This document shows positions 31,461 through 40,775 of a stretch of 64,000 nucleotides of DNA, in pieces (positions within the stretch are counted from its first letter, which is position 1; the number at the start of each line of letters is the position of its first letter). Source of the DNA: Vulcanimicrobiota bacterium (GTDB lineage: Bacteria > Vulcanimicrobiota > Vulcanimicrobiia > Vulcanimicrobiales > Vulcanimicrobiaceae); the NCBI GenBank assembly GCA_003140855.1, contig PLLF01000065.1, positions 1 to 64,000 of the forward strand. The letters are read 5' to 3'. The notes under the pieces were generated by a model, which was not told the origin of the DNA, searched no databases, and worked only from the letters and a program-made list of their open reading frames with translations. Position numbers and translations under genes: made by a program.

Positions 31461-32206
31461 GCGTCTTCCAATGCAGCCGGCAGCGCAAATCCGTTTTCCA
31501 CGGTATCGGGCGTCAACGCGAGAATCGGCTTGGTGCGCGCGAACTCTAGAAGATCGTCGACGTTTGCAAAGGCCGCGAGCCTTTGTAGGTGTTTGATCGT
31601 GGGATAAACCAGATGAAGCTCGCCGGCGGCATTGCGCGCGAGCGCGTCCGCGGGCGAGATCCAGAGACCGTCATGTGTTTCATGAGTGTCGGCTGCCGCG
31701 ACCGCATCCGGCAGTGTGCGCGCCAGAAAAAAATGTGTGTTGTAACGATCCGGAAATTGGGCCGGCGTAAGCCACTGCGAAAAGAACGTCAGCGCGCGCG
31801 CGTCGGCGTACAGGTCGCGCGTCTCCAACAGCTCGAGAAAATTTGCGCGCGATTCCGGCGCGCCCGCGGCGATCGCTTCGCCGCGTACATCACGCGCGAG
31901 CAGGACGCCGGCCTCCTCTAATAATTCGCGCAAAGCCGCGAACAGGAGCCCGGCCGCTTCGCGATTCGACGCTAACGGAACAGTGGACCCGGGTGCGGCC
32001 CGCGCCCTGAACTGCGCGTCGATGTCGTTGGGCGAAATGCGCATTCGCGCGAGCGCGCGCTCGCTTAGATCGGTTTCCGAGACAGTACCGCCGGGAAAAA
32101 CATAGGCGGCGGGAACGAAATGACTGCTGTGACTTCGCCGCAGCATGAACACTTCAAAGCGAGCGCCTGCCGGACGAACGAGCATCACGGTGGCGGCTAA
32201 ACGCAC
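31454..32206 (-). CDS. NUDIX hydrolase
   Basis: PGGTVSETD...AALRELLEEAGVLL Nudix-box-like sequence. Confidence 0.85.
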   Translation of the reverse strand: MRLAATVMLVRPAGARFEVFMLRRSHSSHFVPAAYVFPGGTVSETDLSERALARMRISPNDIDAQFRARAAPGSTVPLASNREAAGLLFAALRELLEEAGVLLARDVRGEAIAAGAPESRANFLELLETRDLYADARALTFFSQWLTPAQFPDRYNTHFFLARTLPDAVAAADTHETHDGLWISPADALARNAAGELHLVYPTIKHLQRLAAFANVDDLLEFARTKPILALTPDTVENGFALPAALEDAW

Positions 32207-32242
32207 AGGGAACCCTGTTGGAAAGGGGAGCGTTTCAAGTAT

Positions 32243-32665
32243 ATGAACACGCGATTTGTTTCCGGCTTTGCCGCCGTCCTTTTAGCGCTTACGTGCAGCG
32301 TATCGGCTTTTGCCGGCACCGGCACGAACGCGGCGCCGACGCCGCCTCCGACCGCGTCGCCGAACCCGCTGCCGACGCTGCCGGGCAGCATCGTCAACGA
32401 CGCCATCAACGCGCTCGGCGGGATCGTCAAAGCGGCCTACGGCTGGAACGATACGGAGTCACTCGGCACCGTTACGTTTTATCGCGGCTATGACATGCAG
32501 CTGCGTCTGCAGCTCAACCGGTATCGCGCGATTCGTCTGCATCGCGGTACCGTGATCAATCCGCGCGGCTATTCGATCCACGAGGGCGATACAGTCGACG
32601 TGCGCGGCCGCCCGCAACCGGACGGCTCGCTCGAAGCCGACATGATCGTCGTACAGGGCCACTAG
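32243..32665 (+). CDS. hypothetical small secreted protein
   Basis: Signal peptide MNTRFVSGFAAVLLALTCSVSAFA, Pro/Thr linker, small conserved-looking domain. Confidence 0.6.
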   Translation: MNTRFVSGFAAVLLALTCSVSAFAGTGTNAAPTPPPTASPNPLPTLPGSIVNDAINALGGIVKAAYGWNDTESLGTVTFYRGYDMQLRLQLNRYRAIRLHRGTVINPRGYSIHEGDTVDVRGRPQPDGSLEADMIVVQGH

Positions 32666-32688
32666 CCGCCTCCTCCAAATCACTTCCC

Positions 32689-33114
32689 ATGCGCATCGCA
32701 CTGGGAAGCGACGAGTCCACGGAATTGACGGCTGCGCTCGAGCGCGATTTGCGCGAGCGCGGCCACGAGGTCGTATTGCTTGGCGCGCTCAAAGCCGGTG
32801 ACGACGAAGCCTGGCCCAGCGTCGGCCGCCGCGTCGCTGAAGCCGTCGCGGCGAAAAGCTGCGATTACGGCGTGGTCTGCTGCTGGTCCGGAACCGGCGT
32901 CAGCATCGCCGCCAATAAAGTGACCGGGGCGCGCGCGGCGCTTTGCAACGATCCCCAAACCTCTGCGCTGGCGCGCGAATACAACGACGCCAACGTCCTC
33001 GCCCTGAGCCTGCGTGCGACGCCGCTTTCGGAAGTGAAAGCGATATTGGATGCGTGGTTTACCACGCAGCCGACCGCCGATCCGAAATATCGCGCCATGA
33101 TCGAACAGACCTAG
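32689..33114 (+). CDS. RpiB/LacA/LacB family sugar-phosphate isomerase
   Basis: MRIALGSDES, CCWSGTGVSIAANKVTGARAALCND. Confidence 0.88.
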   Translation: MRIALGSDESTELTAALERDLRERGHEVVLLGALKAGDDEAWPSVGRRVAEAVAAKSCDYGVVCCWSGTGVSIAANKVTGARAALCNDPQTSALAREYNDANVLALSLRATPLSEVKAILDAWFTTQPTADPKYRAMIEQT

Positions 33115-33171
33115 GGCTGCAATCCAAACCGAGCTCCCGCCCGTTCTCTCAAGCGAAAGGAGCTTCCACAC

Positions 33172-33783
33172 GTGTTTACTTTTCGTCATATCCTTGCAGC
33201 CGTTGCGCTTTGCGCGCTCGCTGCGCCGGCGGCTGCGGCCGCTTCGGGGATGGCTTCCTCCTCGAGCATGATCAAAATGGAGCCATCTCGTTTTTCAGGT
33301 CCGGGTGTCTACACTGGACCGCCCGCGTTACCCGTGACGCTTTCGCTTATCATGGCCGGAGGCGGCCCGCAGCATTTCGATACGGTGATGCTGCTCAAAG
33401 TTCTCGCGGGTAAAAACTTCAACGCCGAGGTTGCGAAGCTCACGAAACAATACGGCAAGGCTAAGGTCGGTAATTTTCTGACCGTGTTCAACTTCGTGAT
33501 CGCCGACTCGCTGAAAATCGTAACGGCGGCTAAAGTCAAACTGCCGTCAAAGCCCTCACCCGATCCGAAGAACGGTAAAGCTTTGGCCGCCGCGCTTTGG
33601 AATGCCGGCGTGATTCCCGGCGGGTGGAGCGTCGAAGTGATGCTCGACCGCGCGGTTTCACACCCAATCCATCTGCAAGTTATGAAAGATATCGATGCGA
33701 AATACGGCATCGCCGAAGATGCCGACTATCACATCATTCTCACCACCGCGATGCAGGATCTCAAAGCCGCCTACATGCTGTAA
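33172..33783 (+). CDS. hypothetical secreted protein
   Basis: Signal peptide MFTFRHILAAVALCALAAPAAAAA; no family recognised. Confidence 0.6.
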   Translation: MFTFRHILAAVALCALAAPAAAAASGMASSSSMIKMEPSRFSGPGVYTGPPALPVTLSLIMAGGGPQHFDTVMLLKVLAGKNFNAEVAKLTKQYGKAKVGNFLTVFNFVIADSLKIVTAAKVKLPSKPSPDPKNGKALAAALWNAGVIPGGWSVEVMLDRAVSHPIHLQVMKDIDAKYGIAEDADYHIILTTAMQDLKAAYML

Positions 33784-33794
33784 GCCTGTCGCCC

Positions 33795-33837
33795 CTTACA
33801 AGAAGAAAGCGTGCTCTGCACGCTTTCTTCTTGTAAG
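33795..33837. terminator. bidirectional hairpin, probable terminator
   Basis: Perfect 20-bp inverted repeat CTTACAAGAAGAAAGCGTGC-TCT-GCACGCTTTCTTCTTGTAAG between convergent genes. Confidence 0.65.
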
Positions 33838-33923
33838 CACCGGCGGTAGACTCAGCTCCCGGGCTCCGGTGAGAATCCCGGATTACTCTCGAGATAAGCG
33901 GGATTATACCCATGCAAGGCCCG

Positions 33924-34304
33924 CTAAACAAGCCACGGCAAGATGAGGGCAAGCGACCAGTTGACGGCATGGGCGGTCCAGCAGTACGGACACTTTTTCT
34001 TCGTTACGAAAAGTAGGCTGTACGCCAAGTACGCGGACGTCCCGGCCGCACATAGGGCTGCCAGCTCGGTGAGTATGAAGAAGATTTGCGCGTGGGCCAG
34101 CCACGTAACCGCGACGACTCCCACGTAGTAGAGTATTCCGAACAGCGCGTTCGGCAGCCCAGCGAATAGCTTTGCGCGGGGCGACTTGACGACGCTTGGC
34201 CCTTTGACCTCGCCGTGCTTGGCACGGATGCTCTTTCGGAGCATGAAAACGGAAGCGTAAAACCCCACGGCGCATAAAAACGAAACGATGGAGCGTAGGA
34301 GCAT
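33924..34304 (-). CDS. VKOR-like membrane protein (atypical)
   Basis: SPRAKLFAGLPNALFGILYY and CPYCWTAHAVN motifs with about four TM segments. Confidence 0.7.
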   Translation of the reverse strand: MLLRSIVSFLCAVGFYASVFMLRKSIRAKHGEVKGPSVVKSPRAKLFAGLPNALFGILYYVGVVAVTWLAHAQIFFILTELAALCAAGTSAYLAYSLLFVTKKKCPYCWTAHAVNWSLALILPWLV

Positions 34305-34346
34305 CCGATTACCCGTCTACGATCGCTAGCCCGCCGCCTGGCGGGC

Positions 34347-34973
34347 ATGGGGCTGCTGCTGGCGTCGTTTGCGCTCGCGGCGCTCGTTATCCGTTACCAG
34401 CCTTACGTAGAGCATCATATCCTCCGGCCCATCGGTCCCAAGGTGGCGATTCCGCTGGCCACCGTTCTCTTCGCGCTCGTTGCATCCGCGCCGTTTTCCG
34501 TGACGGACGCCCTCGCGATCATGAACGGCGTCGTCTTCGGGCGGTTTTGGGGATCGCTCATCGACATCGTGGGCATCATCTTCGCGGCGATGATCGGCTA
34601 CTGGATCAACCGTCACGCCACCCATTTGTTGGACCTCCACAAGGCGATCTCGAAATTGCCCGCCTGGATGAAGCGGTTCCGCGTCGGCTCGCCGATGTTC
34701 CTCATCGTCGTGCGGGTTATTCCCGGTTTCGGCGGCACCGTCGCTACCGCCACCGCGGCGGCATTCAAAGTGCCGCTTTGGATCCATGTCGTCACGATGT
34801 CGGTCGTGGCGATTCCGCTATGCGTCTTGCTGACGCTGTTCGGCGACCAGGTTACGACGCTCGTCCACGGCGCCGAAGCTCGCGCGCACATGTACATCTT
34901 GCATCACCGCCCGCATTGGCACATCCACTTGCGGCGCCGGACGCCGCACATACCGGCCGGCCCGACGCAATGA
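34347..34973 (+). CDS. TVP38/TMEM64 (VTT/DedA-like) membrane protein
   Basis: GVVFGRFWGSLIDIVG, VVRVIPGFGGTVATATAAAFKVPLW; start uncertain. Confidence 0.85.
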   Translation: MGLLLASFALAALVIRYQPYVEHHILRPIGPKVAIPLATVLFALVASAPFSVTDALAIMNGVVFGRFWGSLIDIVGIIFAAMIGYWINRHATHLLDLHKAISKLPAWMKRFRVGSPMFLIVVRVIPGFGGTVATATAAAFKVPLWIHVVTMSVVAIPLCVLLTLFGDQVTTLVHGAEARAHMYILHHRPHWHIHLRRRTPHIPAGPTQ

Positions 34974-36145
34974 CGAGCGTACAAAGCGTCGATACGCCGC
35001 AAGGGTTGGAAGAACTTCGCAAACGTCTCGAGAGTGCCGAACGCGTGGGCGTCGACACGGAATTCCACAACGAACGAAGCTACACGGCCCGGTTGATGGT
35101 CGTGCAGATTGCTTTCGCAGACGGCTTCGCGGTCGTCGATCCGTTGGCGTTGCCGGATTTGATGCCGCTCGCGCAGGCGCTGGCGAAAACGACCGTCGTA
35201 GGGCACGCGCTTGGAAGCGACCTTAAGATTTTCGCCGATCGCTTCGGCATCGTTCCGCAAAATGTTTTCGATTGTCAGATCGCGGCCGCGTTTTTAGGAT
35301 ACGGGCTGTCCATCTCGCTGGCCGACCTCGTGCGCGACGTGCAGGGAGTGCGTTTGAGAAAACTTCACACCGTCAGCGATTGGTCGAAACGGCCGCTTTC
35401 CGAAGGTCAACTCGAGTATCTGATCGACGACGTCGCGCACTTGCTCGCGATGCACGATCATCTCACCCGCCGGCTGATAGAAAAAAATCGCTACGAGTGG
35501 GCGCTGGAGGAGTGCCGTCAACTAGCGGATCTCAATCGTTACCGCGTCGACGAACGGCGCCTGTACGCGCGCATTCCCGGCGCGAATCGCATGAACCGGC
35601 GCGAGCTGGCCGTTCTTTCGGAGCTCGCAGTCATGCGCGACCGGCTCGCGCGCGAGCGCGACGTTCCTTTGAAATACGTCATGCCCGACGACGTGCTGGC
35701 GGGTCTTGCAACGCTGCGGCCGCATCGTCTCGAGGAGTTGACGCAGTTGCGCAGATTGGATCCGGGCGGGCGCCGCGCGCTCGGTCCGGCAATTCTCGAA
35801 GCGGTGAAACGCGCCGAAGCGTTGCCGGAAGATGAGTTGCCTCCGCGGTTGAGCCGGCCGCTCGGCAACGCGCGCGAAACGCTGGTTGCGCTGATGAGCG
35901 TGCTGGTCGGGGAAATCGCGCGCGAAAATGAGGTTCCGTCGAGTTTGCTGGCGCCGCGGGCGGTGCTCGAGCGCGTCGCGCGCGAACTGCCGTCCGATCG
36001 TGAGGCTTTTGCGCGGGCGCTCGATCTCACGCCGTGGCGCATGCACCTGGTCGCCGAGCGTTTGTGGCAACTGCTTTCGGGCGAGGCTGCGCTGCGCATC
36101 GAAGGCTATGCGGGCGGCGATCCGCGAATCCTCTTGCAATCGTGA
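34970..36145 (+). CDS. rnd: ribonuclease D
   Basis: VDTEFHNERSYTARLMVVQIA, GHALGSDLKIF, HRDC domains; ATG 34970 overlaps the upstream stop. Confidence 0.9.
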   Translation: MTSVQSVDTPQGLEELRKRLESAERVGVDTEFHNERSYTARLMVVQIAFADGFAVVDPLALPDLMPLAQALAKTTVVGHALGSDLKIFADRFGIVPQNVFDCQIAAAFLGYGLSISLADLVRDVQGVRLRKLHTVSDWSKRPLSEGQLEYLIDDVAHLLAMHDHLTRRLIEKNRYEWALEECRQLADLNRYRVDERRLYARIPGANRMNRRELAVLSELAVMRDRLARERDVPLKYVMPDDVLAGLATLRPHRLEELTQLRRLDPGGRRALGPAILEAVKRAEALPEDELPPRLSRPLGNARETLVALMSVLVGEIARENEVPSSLLAPRAVLERVARELPSDREAFARALDLTPWRMHLVAERLWQLLSGEAALRIEGYAGGDPRILLQS

Positions 36146-38892
36146 TTCAATACGCCGGCAGCTTCAAGGCCATCGACCGCTTGCCCGTCGGCGATCGCTC
36201 CTACTCTTATATAAGACTGGCAGCGCTCCAGGATGCGGGCATCGCAAATCTCGCCCAGCTGCCGTTTTCTCTGAAGATTTTGCTCGAGAATCTGCTGCGC
36301 TTCGAAGACGGCGTTTCGGTGGAACGCGCCGACGTTGAAGCGCTGGCGCGCTGGCACCCGAGCCAGCGAAGCGATCGCGAAATCGCATTCCGTCCCGCGC
36401 GCGTCTTGCTGCAAGATTTTACGGGCGTTCCGGCGGTGGTCGATCTGGCCGCGATGCGCGATGCGATGGCGGAGATGGGCGGAGATCCCAAGGCGATCAA
36501 TCCGCTGCAGCCCGTCGAGCTGGTGATCGATCATTCGGTGCAAGTCGATGCGTTTGGATCGAGCAAGGCTTTTGCAGAGAACGCGCGCCTGGAGTTCGCG
36601 CGCAACCGCGAGCGTTATGCCTTCTTGAAATGGGGCCAGGAAGTATTGCACAATTTCCGCGCCGTTCCGCCGGATACCGGAATCGTGCATCAGGTGAACA
36701 TCGAGTTCTTGGCGCGCGTCGTATTCGGCGCCGGGGGAGCTGGGATCGACGGAAGCACGTTGGCCTTCGCGTATCCCGACACTGTCGTAGGTACTGACTC
36801 GCACACCACGATGGTCAACGGTTTGGGAGTTCTTGCGTGGGGTGTCGGCGGTATCGAGGCAGAGGCGGCGATGCTAGGACAGCCGATCACGATGCTGATC
36901 CCCGACGTTATCGGTTTCCGGCTGGAAGGAAAGCTCAAACCCGGAGTTACCGCCACCGATTTGGTTTTGACCGTAACGAACATGCTACGCAAGAAAGGCG
37001 TCGTCGGTAAATTCGTCGAGTTTTACGGCCGCGGCCTTTCGAATCTTCCGGTCGTCGATCGCGTGACCATCGGAAACATGTCGCCGGAATACGGATCGAC
37101 GTGCGCGATCTTTCCGATCGACACGCAAACGCTGGATTATCTCCGCCTGACCGGGCGCGGGCCCGAGCAGATCGCGCTGGTTGAAGCTTACGCGAAAGCG
37201 CAAGATCTCTTCCGTACGGACGAAACGCCTGATCCGTTGTTCAGCGACACGCTCGAACTCGATCTTGGCACGGTCGAAACGAGTTTGGCGGGACCGCGCC
37301 GCCCGCAGGATCGCGTCGCGCTGTACGACGTAAAACGCACGTTCAACATCGCGCTGGGGGAATGGCAAGCCCTGCGCGACGCAAAGCCTGGCAGCAACGA
37401 CGCGCGCATGGAGAGCGAAGGCGGTATGGGCACAGCGGTCGCCGTGAAGCCAAAAACGGAAATCGCCGACGGCTCGGTTGTGATCGCCGCAATCACGAGC
37501 TGCACGAACACCAGCAACCCCAACGTGCTGATCGGCGCCGGACTGCTCGCGCGCAACGCGCTGAAACGCGGGCTGAAAACAAAACCGTGGGTCAAGACGT
37601 CGCTCGCGCCCGGCTCGAAGGTCGTGACCGAATACCTCAAGCGAGCCGGCTTGCAAAAATACTTGGATCAGCTCGGCTTTTATCTGGTCGGATACGGCTG
37701 CACGACCTGCATCGGGAACAGCGGGCCGCTACCGCTCGAGATTGCAGAAGCGGTGGCCGAACAAGATGCGATCGTGGCGGCGGTGCTTTCGGGAAACCGC
37801 AACTTCGAAGGGCGCATTCACCCGCAAGTTCGCGCGAATTATTTGGCTTCGCCGCCGCTGGTGGTGGCATATGCGCTGGCCGGCCGCATGGACATCGATC
37901 TTACGACCGAGCCTTTAGGTGCGGACGAAGCCGGCAAGCCGGTCTATTTAAAAGATATCTGGCCCGACGATGCGGAGATCTCGCAGGTCATCGCCGAAGC
38001 GATCAGCGACGAACTCTTTAAGGCCAACTATCGCAACGTGTTCGCGGGCGATGAGAATTGGGCGAAGCTGCACGTGCCCGCCGGCGAACGGTATGCCTGG
38101 GATCCGAAGTCCGAATACGTCAAGCGGCCGCCCTATTTCGAACGCATGCCGGCCGAACCGCCGCCGCTGAGCGACGTGCGCGGTGCGCGCGTGCTGGTCA
38201 TGGTGGGCGACAGCGTGACGACCGATCACATCTCGCCGGCAGGCAACATCGCGCGCAACAGTCCCGCCGCCAAGTATTTGATGGAACACGGAATCGAGCC
38301 GCCCGATTTCAATTCCTATGGTGCGCGGCGCGGAAATCACGAAGTGATGATGCGCGGCACATTTGCCAACGTACGCTTGCGGAATCTATTGGTTCCCGTC
38401 GAAGGCGGATACACGCGCTTGTTGCCGTCCGGTGAGCAGATGTCGATCTACGATGCGGCAATGCGCTACAAAGCCGAAAACGTTGCGCTGCTGGTGCTGG
38501 CCGGCAAGGAGTACGGCTCGGGATCTTCGCGCGATTGGGCCGCCAAGGGTCCGCATCTCTTGGGCATCAAGGCCGTGCTGGCCGAATCGTTCGAGCGGAT
38601 TCATCGCAGCAATTTGATCGGCATGGGCATTTTGCCGCTCGAATTCATCGGCGGCGCGGATCGTTCGACGTACGCGCTCACGGGTGAAGAAGTGTACGAC
38701 ATTACGGGCTACAGCGAAGGAATCAGGCCCGGCATGCACGTGGACGTCCGCGTCACCGGCCCGCACGATCGTTTCCTCGATTTCAAAGTGCTGCTGCGGA
38801 TCGACACACCCAACGAAGCGGAGTATTTCCGGCACGGCGGCGTGCTGCAGTTCGTGCTGCGCCAGTTACGCTCGCGCCGCCCAACCGCGTGA
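36142..38892 (+). CDS. acnA: aconitate hydratase
   Basis: VLLQDFTGVPAVVDLAAMRDA, GTDSHTTMVNGLGVLAWGVGGIEAEA, ITSCTNTSNPNVLIGAGLLARNA, GSGSSRDWAAKG. Confidence 0.97.
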   Translation: MIQYAGSFKAIDRLPVGDRSYSYIRLAALQDAGIANLAQLPFSLKILLENLLRFEDGVSVERADVEALARWHPSQRSDREIAFRPARVLLQDFTGVPAVVDLAAMRDAMAEMGGDPKAINPLQPVELVIDHSVQVDAFGSSKAFAENARLEFARNRERYAFLKWGQEVLHNFRAVPPDTGIVHQVNIEFLARVVFGAGGAGIDGSTLAFAYPDTVVGTDSHTTMVNGLGVLAWGVGGIEAEAAMLGQPITMLIPDVIGFRLEGKLKPGVTATDLVLTVTNMLRKKGVVGKFVEFYGRGLSNLPVVDRVTIGNMSPEYGSTCAIFPIDTQTLDYLRLTGRGPEQIALVEAYAKAQDLFRTDETPDPLFSDTLELDLGTVETSLAGPRRPQDRVALYDVKRTFNIALGEWQALRDAKPGSNDARMESEGGMGTAVAVKPKTEIADGSVVIAAITSCTNTSNPNVLIGAGLLARNALKRGLKTKPWVKTSLAPGSKVVTEYLKRAGLQKYLDQLGFYLVGYGCTTCIGNSGPLPLEIAEAVAEQDAIVAAVLSGNRNFEGRIHPQVRANYLASPPLVVAYALAGRMDIDLTTEPLGADEAGKPVYLKDIWPDDAEISQVIAEAISDELFKANYRNVFAGDENWAKLHVPAGERYAWDPKSEYVKRPPYFERMPAEPPPLSDVRGARVLVMVGDSVTTDHISPAGNIARNSPAAKYLMEHGIEPPDFNSYGARRGNHEVMMRGTFANVRLRNLLVPVEGGYTRLLPSGEQMSIYDAAMRYKAENVALLVLAGKEYGSGSSRDWAAKGPHLLGIKAVLAESFERIHRSNLIGMGILPLEFIGGADRSTYALTGEEVYDITGYSEGIRPGMHVDVRVTGPHDRFLDFKVLLRIDTPNEAEYFRHGGVLQFVLRQLRSRRPTA

Positions 38893-39434
38893 ACGAATCC
38901 AAGGACGAAACCGAACAGCGGCTTATTCGCCGGCTGGAGTCGTTCTCCGACATCATCATCGGTTTTAGTTTGGCGCAGCTCGCGCTCAGTTTGACGATTC
39001 CCAAGAACGGCGCCCTTGGGTTACTCGAGAATCCCGCGCCGCTGATCGCATTTGTCATTACATTCACGATCGTATGCGGCATGTGGTGGGCCCATCATAA
39101 GCTCTTCGTTCATTATTTCGTGCCGATTCCAGTCATGGTCATACTGAACTTCGTGACCCTCGCCGGCGTGAGCTTCGCGGTTTACAGCGTACAGTTGATG
39201 CTGCATGCCGGGACACCAGCGACACCCGGACATCCGGCCATTCCCGGTCACGCATCGCTGGATTTTGCTTTTTATGAATGGTCGCTCGCGGTCGTATACG
39301 TGCTGCTCGCCGTCCAATATTTCTATGGATGGACGGTGCGGCGGAAGCTCGTGCCGCCGGGAATCGCCGATCGTGGCTTACGTGCAGCGCTCCTGCTCGG
39401 CGGAATCGGCATTACCTTCGGTGTTGTCCGGTAA
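38889..39434 (+). CDS. TMEM175-like membrane protein (DUF1211)
   Basis: RLESFSDIIIGFSLAQLAL matches the RxxxFSD motif; several TM segments. Confidence 0.8.
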   Translation: MNESKDETEQRLIRRLESFSDIIIGFSLAQLALSLTIPKNGALGLLENPAPLIAFVITFTIVCGMWWAHHKLFVHYFVPIPVMVILNFVTLAGVSFAVYSVQLMLHAGTPATPGHPAIPGHASLDFAFYEWSLAVVYVLLAVQYFYGWTVRRKLVPPGIADRGLRAALLLGGIGITFGVVR

Positions 39435-39536
39435 TATCGGTGCGCGATGGCGTCCGCGTGAGTGGGCTGCAGTACATCGGCTACTTGATCGTCGCGTACG
39501 CAGTTCCGTTACGCTTGCTATTTCGTTACTTAGAAT

Positions 39537-40775
39537 CTAGACGAGCGCCCGGCGCAAATCGGCTAGCACCGTAGCCAGGTAGGCCGCGAAACGCGCTGCC
39601 GATGCGCCGTCGATCACGCGGTGATCGTACGATAACGAAAGCGGCTGGATCAAGCGCGGAACGAACTGCTCGCCGTCCCACAGGGGCCGCACGGCAGCGC
39701 GGCACGCGCCGAGGATCGCCACTTCGGGAGCGTTGATGATCGGCGTGAAGTACGTCCCGCCGATGCTTCCGAGGCTGGAAATCGTAAACGTGCCGCCTTG
39801 CATTTCGGCGGACGTGAGCTTTCCTTCCCGCGCTTTGGCGGCGAGATCGGAAGTCTCTTTAGCCAGATCCGCGATGCCCTTGCGATCGGCTTGCTTTATG
39901 ACCGGCACGAGCAAACCGTCCGGCGTATCGGCAGCGAACCCGATGTTGTAATATTTTTTGTACACGAGCTCGCCGCCGTCGAGCGAACTGTTGAAATCCG
40001 GGAACCGCTTGAGCGCGGCTACCGCGGCTTTGATCAAGAACGCCAGCATCGTAACCTTGATGCCGCGCTTGCCGAGCTCCGCATTGAGTTCTTTACGAAA
40101 CTCTTCGAGGTCGGTGACGTCGGCGTCGTCGTCTTGGGTCACGTGCGGAATCGTCACCCAATTGCGTTGCAAGACCGGGCCGGAGATTTTTTTGATGCGC
40201 GAGAGCGGTTTGCGTTCGATCTCACCGTATTGCGCGTAGTCGATCTTCGGCATCGGCGCCAATTGTAAGCCGCCCGCGCCCGTGCGAGCTCCACCATCTC
40301 GCACTGCACTTTTCACGAAATTCTGAACGTCTTCGCGCGTGACGCGCCCATTTGGTCCGCTCGGCGCGACCGCATGCAAATCAACGCCGAGCTCACGCGC
40401 GAACCGGCGAATGGAAGGACTCGCGTGCACGGAACCGTTTTCACCCGCGCGGCTTTCCGCAGCCGCGGGCGCAGCTTTAGGAACTTCCGCGGCAGGCGCA
40501 ACTTTGGGAGAGTCAGCCTGTGGTGCCGGCGCGTTTTCCGTTTGCGCGGGCTCGAGTGTCGCGATGATCGAGCCTTTTGAAACTTTGTCACCGACCTTCA
40601 CGCGCACGTCACCGAGCACGCCGTCGGCGGTCGCCGGCACTTCCAGCGCGGCTTTTTCGGACTCGAGCGTGATCAGTGAATCGTTCTTCTTGACCTTGTC
40701 GCCCGGCTTGACCAGTACTTCGATAACGAGAATGTCTTTGAAGTCACCGATATCCGGAATTTTTAGTTCGATCAC
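39537..40775 (-). CDS. aceF: pyruvate dehydrogenase E2 (dihydrolipoyl acetyltransferase)
   Basis: Lipoyl domain (LITLESEKAALEVPA), E3-binding domain, catalytic SYDHRVIDGA. Confidence 0.93.
   Translation of the reverse strand: MIELKIPDIGDFKDILVIEVLVKPGDKVKKNDSLITLESEKAALEVPATADGVLGDVRVKVGDKVSKGSIIATLEPAQTENAPAPQADSPKVAPAAEVPKAAPAAAESRAGENGSVHASPSIRRFARELGVDLHAVAPSGPNGRVTREDVQNFVKSAVRDGGARTGAGGLQLAPMPKIDYAQYGEIERKPLSRIKKISGPVLQRNWVTIPHVTQDDDADVTDLEEFRKELNAELGKRGIKVTMLAFLIKAAVAALKRFPDFNSSLDGGELVYKKYYNIGFAADTPDGLLVPVIKQADRKGIADLAKETSDLAAKAREGKLTSAEMQGGTFTISSLGSIGGTYFTPIINAPEVAILGACRAAVRPLWDGEQFVPRLIQPLSLSYDHRVIDGASAARFAAYLATVLADLRRALV

Noticed and set aside
33855-33910. Cobalamin-riboswitch-like string CTCCGGTGAGAATCCCGG...AAGCGGG
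   Set aside because: It resembles the P5 region of B12 riboswitches but there is no B12-box, and it lies between convergent genes with nothing downstream to regulate.
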